A stretch of 5,562 bases of DNA from CAYGZM01 sp964354365 (GTDB lineage: Bacteria; Planctomycetota; Phycisphaerae; Sedimentisphaerales; Anaerobacaceae): assembly GCA_964354365.1 (NCBI GenBank), contig CAYGZM010000210.1, positions 1 through 5,562 on the forward strand, read 5' to 3'. The notes beneath the pieces are model-generated. The model saw nothing but the letters and a program-made list of their open reading frames with translations, was not told where the DNA came from and searched no databases. This document shows positions 1 to 5,231 of the stretch, in pieces. How positions within the stretch are numbered: the first letter of the stretch is position 1; every line of letters starts with the position of its first letter. The position numbers and the translations under genes were made by a program.

Positions 1-65
1 AGTAGAATGGCATTCACGGGACTTCTGCAAAAGGTTTATCGTTCGTACAGAAGGAGCGAAGAACT

Positions 66-1463
66 ATGAATTCGAGGACGAGTCGCCGGGGATTTCTCAA
101 GAACGCAGCGCTTGGCGGGGCGGGGCTGTTAATTCTCAAGAACAGCCGGTCCGCCTACAGTTACCAGGCCAATGAAAAACTGAACGTCGCGCTTGTCGGA
201 GTGGCCGGGCGCGGAAGCTGGTTCGTGGGGGCGATTCCGGATGCAGGGGCCAACGTTGTGGCGATGTGCGATGTGAACGAGCGAAAGGCGGAAGGGTCGT
301 TCAAGGCGATTCCGAACGCCAGGAAGTACAATGACTTTCGCAAGATGTTGGACGAGATGGACAAGGAAATTGATGCCGTCACGGTCGCCACGCCCGACAA
401 TACGCACGCGGTCATCTCAGCGACGGCGATTAAGATGGGCAAGGGCGTGCTCTGCGAGAAGCCGTTGACGCATGACATATATGAGGCTCGGCGTCTGCGC
501 GTCCTGGCGGCGGAGCACAAAGTCGCAACGCAGATGGGCAATCAGGGCACGTCGAGCACGCCTTTCCGGGAGGCGGTTGAGATTATTCAGGCCGGGGCGC
601 TTGGTGACATCCGGGAAGTGCACGCGTGGAACACGGGGGGAGGAGCGGGCGAGCAGCCTGTTCCGACCGATGAGCACCCTATGCCAGAGTACCTGCATTG
701 GGATTTGTGGCTGGGGCCGGCCAAGTATCGGCCATACAATTCCCGCTGGCTCGAATGGCATAGCTGGCGCGAATTCGCCACCGGTCAATTAGGCAACTGG
801 GCCTCCCATACGATGAACGTCATTTTCAAGGGCCTGAGACTCAATTTGCTCTGGCCGGCAAGGGCTGCCGGCGCCGAGACGCCGCAGAAACAACTATTCA
901 GCCTGGATGCGGAGGTCTCAGGGCGCCATAAAGATACGTTTCCGAAATGGGAGATCATCCGATATGACTTTCCAGCGCGGGCAGAGATGCCGGCGGTGAA
1001 AGTGAATTGGTACAACGGCGGCGGGCAGGCGCCGGGACCGCGGGGAGAAATCGAGGAGCTGATGGGCCGGCGGCTCGACTGGGGCGACGCCAGCGAAAAA
1101 AAGTGGGATGACCACGCCGGGTGCCTGCTGATAGGGACAAAGGGTATGCTCCACTCGACCGGACACAATATGTCCTACACGCTGCTTCCCAAGGACAAAT
1201 TCGAGGGCTTCGAATTGCCCAAATCGACCCTGCCGCGTTCGCGCGGGCATGAAAAGGAGTGGATTGAAGCGTGCAAGGGCGGCCCGGCCGCGATGTCCAA
1301 TTTTGAGTATGCCGATCCGTTGGCGGAGTTCGTCCTGTTGGGCAATATTGCCACGCTGTTCGACGGCAAAATCGAATTCGACCCGATTGAAATGAAAATC
1401 GTGAACAACGCCGGGGCCAATGAAGCTCTCCGCCGGGAGTATCGAGAAGGCTGGTCATTGTAA
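66..1463 (+). CDS. Tat-exported Gfo/Idh/MocA-family oxidoreductase
   Basis: Complete 465-residue NAD(P)-dependent sugar or polyol dehydrogenase-like protein. An AAGGAG Shine-Dalgarno at 51-56 lies 9 nt before the ATG. The N-terminus carries a twin-arginine signal, SRRGFLK (residues 6-12), followed by a hydrophobic stretch, so periplasmic export is expected. The Rossmann domain follows: the dinucleotide loop GVAGRG is at 45-50, the acidic end of beta-2 (CDVN) at 68-71, and the family hallmark CEKPL at 130-134. The C-terminal alpha/beta domain has the segment HWDLWLGPAKYRPY (211-224) and GQLGNWASH (240-248), where relatives often have a GDMGCH-like sequence with the domain-2 histidine. Length and order match the Tat-exported members that are abundant in Planctomycetes and relatives. 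Substrate cannot be told from sequence; sugar oxidation or epimerisation is the family-level inference. It appears monocistronic here: nearly 1 kb without a gene follows. What lies upstream is outside the window. Confidence 0.93.
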   Translation: MNSRTSRRGFLKNAALGGAGLLILKNSRSAYSYQANEKLNVALVGVAGRGSWFVGAIPDAGANVVAMCDVNERKAEGSFKAIPNARKYNDFRKMLDEMDKEIDAVTVATPDNTHAVISATAIKMGKGVLCEKPLTHDIYEARRLRVLAAEHKVATQMGNQGTSSTPFREAVEIIQAGALGDIREVHAWNTGGGAGEQPVPTDEHPMPEYLHWDLWLGPAKYRPYNSRWLEWHSWREFATGQLGNWASHTMNVIFKGLRLNLLWPARAAGAETPQKQLFSLDAEVSGRHKDTFPKWEIIRYDFPARAEMPAVKVNWYNGGGQAPGPRGEIEELMGRRLDWGDASEKKWDDHAGCLLIGTKGMLHSTGHNMSYTLLPKDKFEGFELPKSTLPRSRGHEKEWIEACKGGPAAMSNFEYADPLAEFVLLGNIATLFDGKIEFDPIEMKIVNNAGANEALRREYREGWSL

Positions 1464-1482
1464 CCGGCGCGCTGCGCAGTTA

Positions 1483-1507
1483 TCAGTTACTCAAACTGAC
1501 TTATTTG
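1483..1507 (+). terminator. weak candidate terminator after the oxidoreductase
   Basis: A 6-bp perfect stem, TCAGTT (1483-1488) with AACTGA (1494-1499), has a 5-nt loop and is followed by the T-rich CTTATTTG. A small GC hairpin (1467-1477) sits just before it. The stem is AT-rich and the T run is broken, so termination here is only plausible. Confidence 0.3.
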
Positions 1508-1525
1508 CCCTGTCATACCTGCGCA

Positions 1526-1666
1526 GTACGTGTTTAGCTTGAAGAACTGTGTTTCTAAGCAAAAAACGCCGTTCGCGGTGTTCTTGAGGAGCTTTTCGGG
1601 ATGTTTTGGTTGCTGAAAACACTGATTTTCGCTCAAAAAAGCTGCTTTCCCAGGCTAAACACATAC
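1526..1666. repeat. 141-bp imperfect inverted repeat, element A
   Basis: GTACGTGTTTAGCTTG (1526-1541) is matched in inverted orientation by CAGGCTAAACACATAC (1651-1666), 14 of 16 positions. Similarity continues inward for roughly 25 more bases with several mismatches and one gap, pairing the TTTCTAAGCAAAA area near 1552-1565 with the TTTTCGCTCAAAA area near 1626-1638. No target-site duplication is visible. The terminal motif GTACGTGTTTAG recurs exactly on the minus strand at 5126-5137 and as an 11/12 match at 4861-4872. It may be a MITE-like relic or a protein-binding dyad. Confidence 0.6.
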
Positions 1667-1893
1667 GTTTTTTCGGATTTGACGCTTTAGGACAACAGCA
1701 TGGAGCGGTCTCTCCCATAGATGCCGCCAACTTATCGACTCATGCTGGTGCCCAAAAAGCGATAAATCCCATTACAATCGCGTTCTAATCGACCAGTTTT
1801 CCAACAGCAGAGCCATATTTACGGTGCACTGCCATATCTTTTTATACCCGACATAACTAACTTGTTGAGGTTAGGGTAGTTATAATGATTTTA

Positions 1894-1986
1894 CTCTTCG
1901 GAAATTCTCCGATGAGTTTACCGCTTTGGGCCTCCGGCATGTTGCGGCGCAACGCTGCCGAGGAATATGCCGGTGGCTCCAAAGCG
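1894..1986. repeat. two adjacent hairpins, the second nested
   Basis: The first hairpin pairs CTCTTCGGA (1894-1902) with TCCGATGAG (1908-1916), 8 of 9 pairs. The second pairs 1922-1940 with 1967-1986 (outer arms CGCTTTGG and CCAAAGCG, inner arms CCGGCAT and ATGCCGG) with one bulged base and one mismatch. Inside its loop is a further perfect hairpin, GTTGC-GGC-GCAAC (1941-1953). No T tract follows, so this is not an ordinary terminator. A TATAAT at 1881-1886 lies just upstream, so a structured transcript is possible but unproven. Confidence 0.5.
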
Positions 1987-2236
1987 ATAGACTCCAGGTC
2001 CGCTGGGGGGCTGCACATCATAATCACTCAACCGACTATTCTGCATAAGAGCCGGTCATTTGGAGAGTATAATGCTTTTTGGTTGCGGCTGAGGGACAAG
2101 GGCACGAAGCCGCGCCAAGTTCTCTGTGCCTTTGAAAAACCCGCGATAAGTGCCTGGCCTTGCAGGACTTATGGAATTCTCAGATTGCGAAACTGGGTAA
2201 AATGCGTAGAAGTCCCATAATTTCTCCATTTTCCCC

Positions 2237-2261
2237 TTGACAATCCCCCCCCCCGTAAAAT
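2237..2261 (+). promoter_or_regulatory. candidate promoter with C10 spacer, upstream of PEP-CTERM gene
   Basis: A perfect -35 hexamer TTGACA (2237-2242) is followed by AT, ten consecutive C (2245-2254), G, and a -10-like TAAAAT (2256-2261). The spacer is 13 nt, shorter than the 16-18 nt normal for a housekeeping sigma factor. If used, it would give a 5' untranslated region of about 170 nt before the ATG at 2440. A homopolymer in this position could change promoter strength by slippage. It could also be miscounted by sequencing. Confidence 0.45.
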
Positions 2262-2439
2262 AGGGATGTTCTTTTAATATTGTGAGGAGTGGCGTGAAGG
2301 CATGCAAGACGTATTCAACAGGCTTTCCCCCACAGAATATCTCTGGTTCTTTACTTAGAAGATACGCAAGTTCGTTTTGGTAAAGATGATTGTTTTTGTG
2401 GAGATGAAAAGGATAGTTTGAATTTTGGAGGACATTCAC

Positions 2440-3411
2440 ATGAAGAAGATATCAAATCGATATCTGACGCTCATTCTTGTTCTGTGTTTCTTGCAGACTC
2501 AGTCTGCGTTCGCAACAATGTCCTGGATGCTCACAGATATAAGACCGCTGGCTAACAGCTCGCTTTACGAACAGGAACCGCGATTCAATTCCGATGGGAC
2601 GTTAGTTGCTTACCGAGCACTTTACGCTCCCCATTCAGCGGAGAACTCTGATATTGGGGTGGTGGCGCGCGACGGGTTCAACGGAAGCCCGGTTCTTAGC
2701 GAGAGTGAAGGTGAGTATGCCCCCACTTTTGCACCAGATGGGCGAATTACATACGCGAGAAGAGACCCTCCTGGGAGCGATGATATCTGGATAATCGACG
2801 TGGATGGCAGGGATAGGCACCTTCTTATCGATGGGCCACTTGAACAGACGACTCCCTATTGGCGCCCAAGTGGGGACAGGCTTGCATACACTAACGAGTA
2901 TGAGAACGATCGCAGCCAGATTTCCATCGCAGATTCGGGTGGAAATCTTATCCGTCATCTCACTGGGCCAGCCGACGGATACGCCCAGTCGTCACCTGTA
3001 TATTCGCGATCCGGGGACAAGATTGCTTATACGAGCTATGCTACAGCAGGTGGTATCGCTCAGGCGTGGGTGGTGGACGAATCTCGAGCCAATGAACCGC
3101 AACCAATAGGCGACGGTGGAGCGATGTTTTGGTGGCCCGATGACTCACGCTTAGGGTATTCTCTGAGTGGTGAAGTGTTGTTGTACAATTTTGGAACACG
3201 TGAGAACGAACCGCTGGTCATTGATAGCGATCCTACGCGATACCGTTGGGACCGGATTGGCAGCTTTTCCGATTTGTCCCCCGATGGGAAATGGCTGGTA
3301 TTTCAGGGTATGGACGATCACCTCTGGATTGGCAAGGTTGTTGTCCCTGAGCCAGCAACGGTTTTGTTGGTTGGGTTGGGGGGGCTCGTTTTGAGGAGAC
3401 GGCGAAGATAG
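2440..3411 (+). CDS. secreted TolB/PD40-like propeller protein with PEP-CTERM anchor
   Basis: This is a 323-residue protein. The ATG at 2440 is chosen because GGAGGA (2427-2432) sits 7 nt upstream; an in-frame TTG at 2425 overlaps that site. The N-terminal signal peptide has a KKISNR start, a hydrophobic core and AFA at 23-25, with likely cleavage after residue 25. Six PD40-like blade motifs follow, of the form (F/W/Y)xxDGxxxxY: near 46-60, 94-108, 138-152, 185-199, 230-242 and 276-290. Together they fit a six-bladed TolB-like beta-propeller filling the mature protein. The C-terminus is a classic PEP-CTERM signal: VPEPAT (302-307), a short hydrophobic helix (308-318) and five arginines (319-323). 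Such proteins are exported, processed by an exosortase (not in this window) and often placed in the outer surface or matrix. The ligand or partner is unknown. The gene stands alone, with a long leader upstream and an intrinsic terminator after it. Confidence 0.9.
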   Translation: MKKISNRYLTLILVLCFLQTQSAFATMSWMLTDIRPLANSSLYEQEPRFNSDGTLVAYRALYAPHSAENSDIGVVARDGFNGSPVLSESEGEYAPTFAPDGRITYARRDPPGSDDIWIIDVDGRDRHLLIDGPLEQTTPYWRPSGDRLAYTNEYENDRSQISIADSGGNLIRHLTGPADGYAQSSPVYSRSGDKIAYTSYATAGGIAQAWVVDESRANEPQPIGDGGAMFWWPDDSRLGYSLSGEVLLYNFGTRENEPLVIDSDPTRYRWDRIGSFSDLSPDGKWLVFQGMDDHLWIGKVVVPEPATVLLVGLGGLVLRRRRR

Positions 3412-3443
3412 AACTTGCGGTAAAACCGCTCGTTAAATAATGG

Positions 3444-3463
3444 ATTCCTGCCTGCGCAGGAAT
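3444..3463. repeat. REP-like short palindrome
   Basis: A perfect 8-bp stem, ATTCCTGC (3444-3451) and GCAGGAAT (3456-3463), has a 4-nt loop and is flanked by TGG and GACGG. It resembles the common dispersed extragenic palindromes of the ATTCCxGCxxGCxGGAATGAC type found between genes in many bacteria. A smaller perfect hairpin, GCGGT-AAA-ACCGC (3417-3429), precedes it just after the stop codon. Only one copy is in the window, so membership of a repeat family is inferred. Confidence 0.5.
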
Positions 3464-3471
3464 GACGGAAC

Positions 3472-3507
3472 AAAAGGGCCGTGGGTGTTAAACTCGCGGC
3501 CCTTTTT
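3472..3507 (+). terminator. strong Rho-independent terminator
   Basis: AAAAGGGCCG (3472-3481) pairs with CGGCCCTTTT (3497-3506). The stem continues inward through T-G, G-C, G-T, G-C and T-A pairs to a 5-nt loop (3487-3491), about 15 pairs in all, and ends in a T5 run (3503-3507). It lies 60 nt after the PEP-CTERM stop codon. The A run on the left would also give a T run on the opposite strand, so it may work in both directions. Confidence 0.9.
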
Positions 3508-3525
3508 CGTTCTTATGGAATTTGC

Positions 3526-3555
3526 TTGAACAGGATGCCGGTTTGGTTATATAAT
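3526..3555 (+). promoter_or_regulatory. sigma70-like promoter for the DUF5678/protease pair
   Basis: TTGAAC (3526-3531), an 18-nt spacer, then a perfect TATAAT (3550-3555). Transcription would start near 3562, about 45 nt before the ATG at 3608. Its place directly after a terminator supports an independent transcription unit. Confidence 0.7.
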
Positions 3556-3607
3556 GTCTAAGTAGTCGTTATACGGGCTGCAACTCTTAAAAAAAGAGAA
3601 GATCAAT

Positions 3608-3817
3608 ATGGCCAAGCTGGAAAAGGTTTTGATAGTAGAGGAGGGCTACGAGGGGAAATACGTCGCTCTGCGCTCAACAATTGATCGCAGGGTAATAGCA
3701 TCCGGCGATAAGCCCGAAGCTGTAATGGAAAAAGCGCGCCGGGGAGGTTGCAGCGAGCCTGTGATATTCTACATCCCCGAACATACCATAAGCCTGGTTT
3801 ATTGGCATGCCTATTGA
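3608..3817 (+). CDS. small DUF5678-like protein
   Basis: A 69-residue protein, likely cytoplasmic, with no signal peptide or membrane helix. A purine-rich stretch (AAAAAAAGAGAAGA, ending about 5 nt before the ATG) serves as a weak Shine-Dalgarno. The sequence has the pattern I associate with DUF5678: YEGKYVAL (14-21), VIASGDKPEAVMEKARRGG (29-47) and a closing PVIFYIPE (51-58), probably a small alpha/beta fold. Its function is not known. It is first in a two-gene unit and overlaps the next gene by 11 nt, which suggests translational coupling and a joint role with the aspartic protease. It could be a partner, substrate or regulator of that protease, but this is inference. Confidence 0.8.
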   Translation: MAKLEKVLIVEEGYEGKYVALRSTIDRRVIASGDKPEAVMEKARRGGCSEPVIFYIPEHTISLVYWHAY

Positions 3818-4247
3818 GAGTTTTCCATTCTTCCGAGCATATCCTACGGACCCGAGGAAACGGCCGTGGTTATTTATTCGCCTCAGAAACCCCGATACAG
3901 GGCAGGCGTTTTCTACGGTGGGCCTGGTCGATAGCGGCGCAGATGAATGTTGTCTCCCAGCCTGTTATGCGGATTTTCTGGGACACAATCTGGTGGCCGG
4001 CACCGCGAAGAAAATAAACACCGGCAACGGCATGACAACGGCGTACTGCCACAGAAGCACAATTGAGATACTGGATACCGACATGTTGTTTCAAGGCAGG
4101 GAGAGAACCGTTTACACTATTGAAGATACGCTGGTGGATTTTATGCCCAACCTGCATTGTGCGCTTTTAGGTGTTGGGAACTTCTTGAGCCGGTTTATAC
4201 TGACGATAGATTACCCGCGAGAAGTGTTTTCTATTCGCAAACCATAG
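3807..4247 (+). CDS. retropepsin-like aspartic protease (clan AA)
   Basis: A 146-residue protein beginning inside the preceding gene in another frame. No clear Shine-Dalgarno precedes the ATG, so it probably depends on ribosomes finishing the upstream gene. The catalytic motif is VGLVDSGADECCLP (38-51): D42-S43-G44 matches the D-T/S-G triad, and the preceding hydrophobic strand and following A are typical. The glycine-rich TGNGMTTAY (72-80) lies where a flap would be. CALLGVGNFLSRF (118-130) is the hydrophobic-hydrophobic-Gly element before the C-terminal helix, and ILTIDYPREVFSI (131-143) the final strands. A single-domain length of about 120-150 residues implies an active homodimer, as in retroviral proteases. 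No signal peptide or transmembrane segment is visible, so it is probably cytoplasmic. Substrate is unknown. It converges with the kinase gene, leaving 30 bp between stop codons. Confidence 0.85.
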   Translation: MPIESFPFFRAYPTDPRKRPWLFIRLRNPDTGQAFSTVGLVDSGADECCLPACYADFLGHNLVAGTAKKINTGNGMTTAYCHRSTIEILDTDMLFQGRERTVYTIEDTLVDFMPNLHCALLGVGNFLSRFILTIDYPREVFSIRKP

Positions 4248-4277
4248 AACACAGCGGTTTTCCCAGGTATGATTCTG

Positions 4278-4721
4278 CTACTCCAGCGGGTGGATGATAT
4301 CGTTTAGGAATCTGCAGGCGTGGGGGCCGAGAACTAGCAGGGCAATCAAAACGGAGCCGATGGCGGAAATCAGCACGGCGCCTGCGGCCACGTCTTTGGC
4401 CTTCTCGACGAGCGGATGAAACTCGGTGGACGCGACGTCGGCCAGAAACTCCAGCGCGGTGTTCAGCGCCTCTGCGGTCCAAACGGCCATTATGGCAAGC
4501 ACCAGCCAGCACCACTCGGCGGGCGAAAGGCCAAAAAAGCAGCCGGCAAAGACAACAAGGAAAGAGGCGATGGCGTGCAGCCAGGCGTTGTGTTGAGACC
4601 TGAGCATCAGGATAATGCCCCGGCCTGCATACCGAAAGCTCCTCGCCCGCCCGCGCAGCGAGAAGTGCTGTGCGTCGCTTTCCCAATGGTTCAGTGTCGT
4701 GTGCTCAATCTTATCAGCCAC
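4278..4721 (-). CDS. diacylglycerol/undecaprenol kinase family integral membrane protein
   Basis: A 147-residue DGK-family lipid kinase, which phosphorylates diacylglycerol or undecaprenol at the inner membrane with ATP. The GTG at 4721-4719 is chosen because AAGGAG (complement of 4730-4735) lies 8 nt upstream. An in-frame ATG at 4823 would add 34 residues without a ribosome site, running through repeat DNA. Motifs: RSFRYAGRGI (27-36), QHNAWLH (43-49), the hallmark EALNTALE (84-91, E84, N87 and E91) and VEKAKDVAAGAVL (105-117). Three hydrophobic helices fall near 49-65, 69-83 and 111-132. The family is usually about 120-140 residues, so an N-terminal tail of some 25 residues is slightly long. 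Q43 is where E. coli DgkA has metal-binding E28 by my alignment. Absence of a fused phosphatase and the short length leave the lipid substrate open. Confidence 0.9.
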   Translation of the reverse strand: MADKIEHTTLNHWESDAQHFSLRGRARSFRYAGRGIILMLRSQHNAWLHAIASFLVVFAGCFFGLSPAEWCWLVLAIMAVWTAEALNTALEFLADVASTEFHPLVEKAKDVAAGAVLISAIGSVLIALLVLGPHACRFLNDIIHPLE

Positions 4722-4729
4722 GTGGCAAT

Positions 4730-4735
4730 CTCCTT
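4730..4735 (-). promoter_or_regulatory. Shine-Dalgarno fixing a GTG start
   Basis: CTCCTT on the plus strand reads AAGGAG on the minus strand, 8 nt before the GTG at 4721. It is the deciding evidence for the kinase start. Confidence 0.85.
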
Positions 4736-4886
4736 GCATCAGAGGTCTGCTGTCAGTCATATCGGCATCCGGGCGGACAACCTTGAATCCCGCACCTATT
4801 TTGAGGCCCGGCGCTTCAGCCAAGCCCCCACCGGTGGATGCCGCCCCTATATGGAAATAGGTACGTGGTTAGCCGTGCGAAATACC

Positions 4887-5081
4887 CTCGTGGCACGGCC
4901 ATCCTGGCCGTGGTCGCACGGGCTTCTCGTGGCACGGCCATCCTGGCCGTGGTCGCACGGGCTTCTTGTGGCACGGCCATCCTGGCCGTGGTCGCACGGG
5001 CTTCTTGTGGCACGGCCATCTTGGCCGTGGTCGCACGGGCTTCTTGTGGCACGGCCATCTTGGCCGTGGTCGCACGGGCTT
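4887..5081. repeat. five tandem 39-bp repeats
   Basis: Five head-to-tail units begin at 4887, 4926, 4965, 5004 and 5043. Only two of 39 positions vary: the third base (C, C, T, T, T) and the middle of the unit (C, C, C, T, T). Each unit contains a perfect 8-bp stem, CACGGCCA and TGGCCGTG, around a TCC or TCT loop (4894-4912 in unit 1), and ends in GCACGGGCTT. Both variable bases are unpaired in that hairpin. Because 39 is a multiple of 3 and the unit has few stop triplets, long frames stay open on both strands; none is a credible gene. There are no unique spacers, so it is not CRISPR. Confidence 0.95.
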
Positions 5082-5092
5082 CAAGCCCGTGC
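5072..5092. repeat. perfect palindrome closing the tandem array
   Basis: GCACGGGCTT (5072-5081), one central C, then AAGCCCGTGC (5083-5092): a perfect 10-bp inverted repeat. The left arm is the end of tandem unit 5 and the right arm lies outside the array. It can form a very stable hairpin upstream of the sulfatase, but no T tract follows on the plus strand. Confidence 0.8.
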
Positions 5093-5156
5093 CTTACCGG
5101 CAAGACCGCAGAATCAGTTGTCCGCCTAAACACGTACGGAAATACGGACGCGGGCA

Positions 5157-5185
5157 TTTCAAAATAGGTGCGGGGCAATTATAAT
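5157..5185 (+). promoter_or_regulatory. candidate sulfatase promoter overlapping the right inverted repeat
   Basis: A perfect TATAAT at 5180-5185 has a weak -35, TTTCAA (5157-5162), with 17-nt spacing. Transcription would start near 5192, about 40 nt before the sulfatase ATG. The 16-bp inverted-repeat arm (5159-5174) occupies the -35 and spacer, so the repeat may supply or control this promoter. Confidence 0.5.
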
Positions 5186-5231
5186 CGGGGGGTGGTAACA
5201 AAATGAGTTTCTCTCAGAATCGAGGTTAATA

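Larger units (their letters stand above)
1464..2236. other. long gene-free spacer
   Basis: No convincing gene lies here. Open frames at 1606-1788 (+), 1491-1730 (-) and 1885-2220 (+) lack a Shine-Dalgarno, recognisable domains or family signatures. The stretch holds an inverted repeat (1526-1666), an 8/9-bp hairpin (1894-1916), a larger nested hairpin (1922-1986), a 10-bp interrupted stem (2079-2118) and a bulged 10-bp stem (2146-2172). TATAAT hexamers occur at 1881-1886 and 2068-2073 without a good -35. It could be a decayed mobile or repeat region, or could contain an unrecognised structured RNA. I looked for SRP RNA, tmRNA, RNase P and tRNA signatures and saw none. Confidence 0.6.
4861..5137. 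repeat. inner inverted repeat, element B, with flanking direct repeat
   Basis: GTACGTGGTTAG (4861-4872) and CTAAACACGTAC (5126-5137) are inverted copies matching at 11 of 12 positions. GGAAATA occurs directly outside both ends, at 4853-4859 and 5138-5144; with the adjoining base this is a 7/8 match, like an 8-bp target-site duplication. The inside is mostly the 39-bp tandem array. The terminal motif is shared with the inverted repeat at 1526-1666. Confidence 0.55.
4789..5174. repeat. 386-bp element bounded by perfect 16-bp inverted repeats
   Basis: CCCGCACCTATTTTGA (4789-4804) and TCAAAATAGGTGCGGG (5159-5174) are exact reverse complements. They enclose a second inverted pair (4861-4872 / 5126-5137) and a 39-bp tandem array (4887-5081). 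Right next to the 16-mer on the right arm, and after a 33-bp extra stretch on the left, both arms resume with ATGCC and weakly similar sequence up to the inner GTACGTG motif, so the arms look like one diverged inverted duplication. No transposase is present. It fills the spacer between divergent genes. A non-autonomous mobile element, or a symmetrical regulatory region, are both possible. Confidence 0.65.

Noticed and set aside
1491..1788. Frames 1491-1730 (minus) and 1606-1788 (plus)
   Set aside because: Both cover the inverted repeat, which explains the similar QAKH strings in the two translations. No ribosome site or domain.
2001..2030. SRP RNA-like CAGGTCC string near 1996 followed by GGCTGCA
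   Set aside because: The essential GGAAGGAAGCAGC tetraloop core is absent.
1885..2220. 111-residue frame on the plus strand
   Set aside because: No ribosome site; it runs through the hairpin cluster and its start overlaps a TATAAT. The translation has no recognisable domain.
2425..2439. TTG start for the PEP-CTERM protein
   Set aside because: The TTG lies within the Shine-Dalgarno region of the ATG at 2440, which directly begins a standard signal peptide.
2056..2439. 127-residue frame on the minus strand
   Set aside because: It starts with a GTG antisense to the next gene's ribosome site, has no Shine-Dalgarno, crosses the C10 tract and several hairpins, and shows no family signature. A decayed gene is not fully excluded.
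3748..4017. 89-residue frame overlapping the protease
   Set aside because: It is a shadow of the DUF5678 and protease genes in the third frame, and those two have clear family motifs.
4722..4823. 34-residue N-terminal extension of the kinase from an ATG at 4823
   Set aside because: No Shine-Dalgarno precedes it and it would translate through the left inverted repeat. The GTG at 4721 has AAGGAG 8 nt upstream.
4887..5081. CRISPR array
   Set aside because: Units are contiguous and nearly identical over their full 39 bp, with no unique spacers and no cas genes.
4416..5184. Long open frames through the tandem repeats on both strands (for example 4816-5178 minus, 4838-5167 plus, 4869-5084 minus)
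   Set aside because: They exist because the 39-bp unit is a multiple of three and lacks stops in these frames. Their products are 13-residue echoes of the DNA repeat, with no ribosome site or domain, and some overlap the kinase on the other strand.
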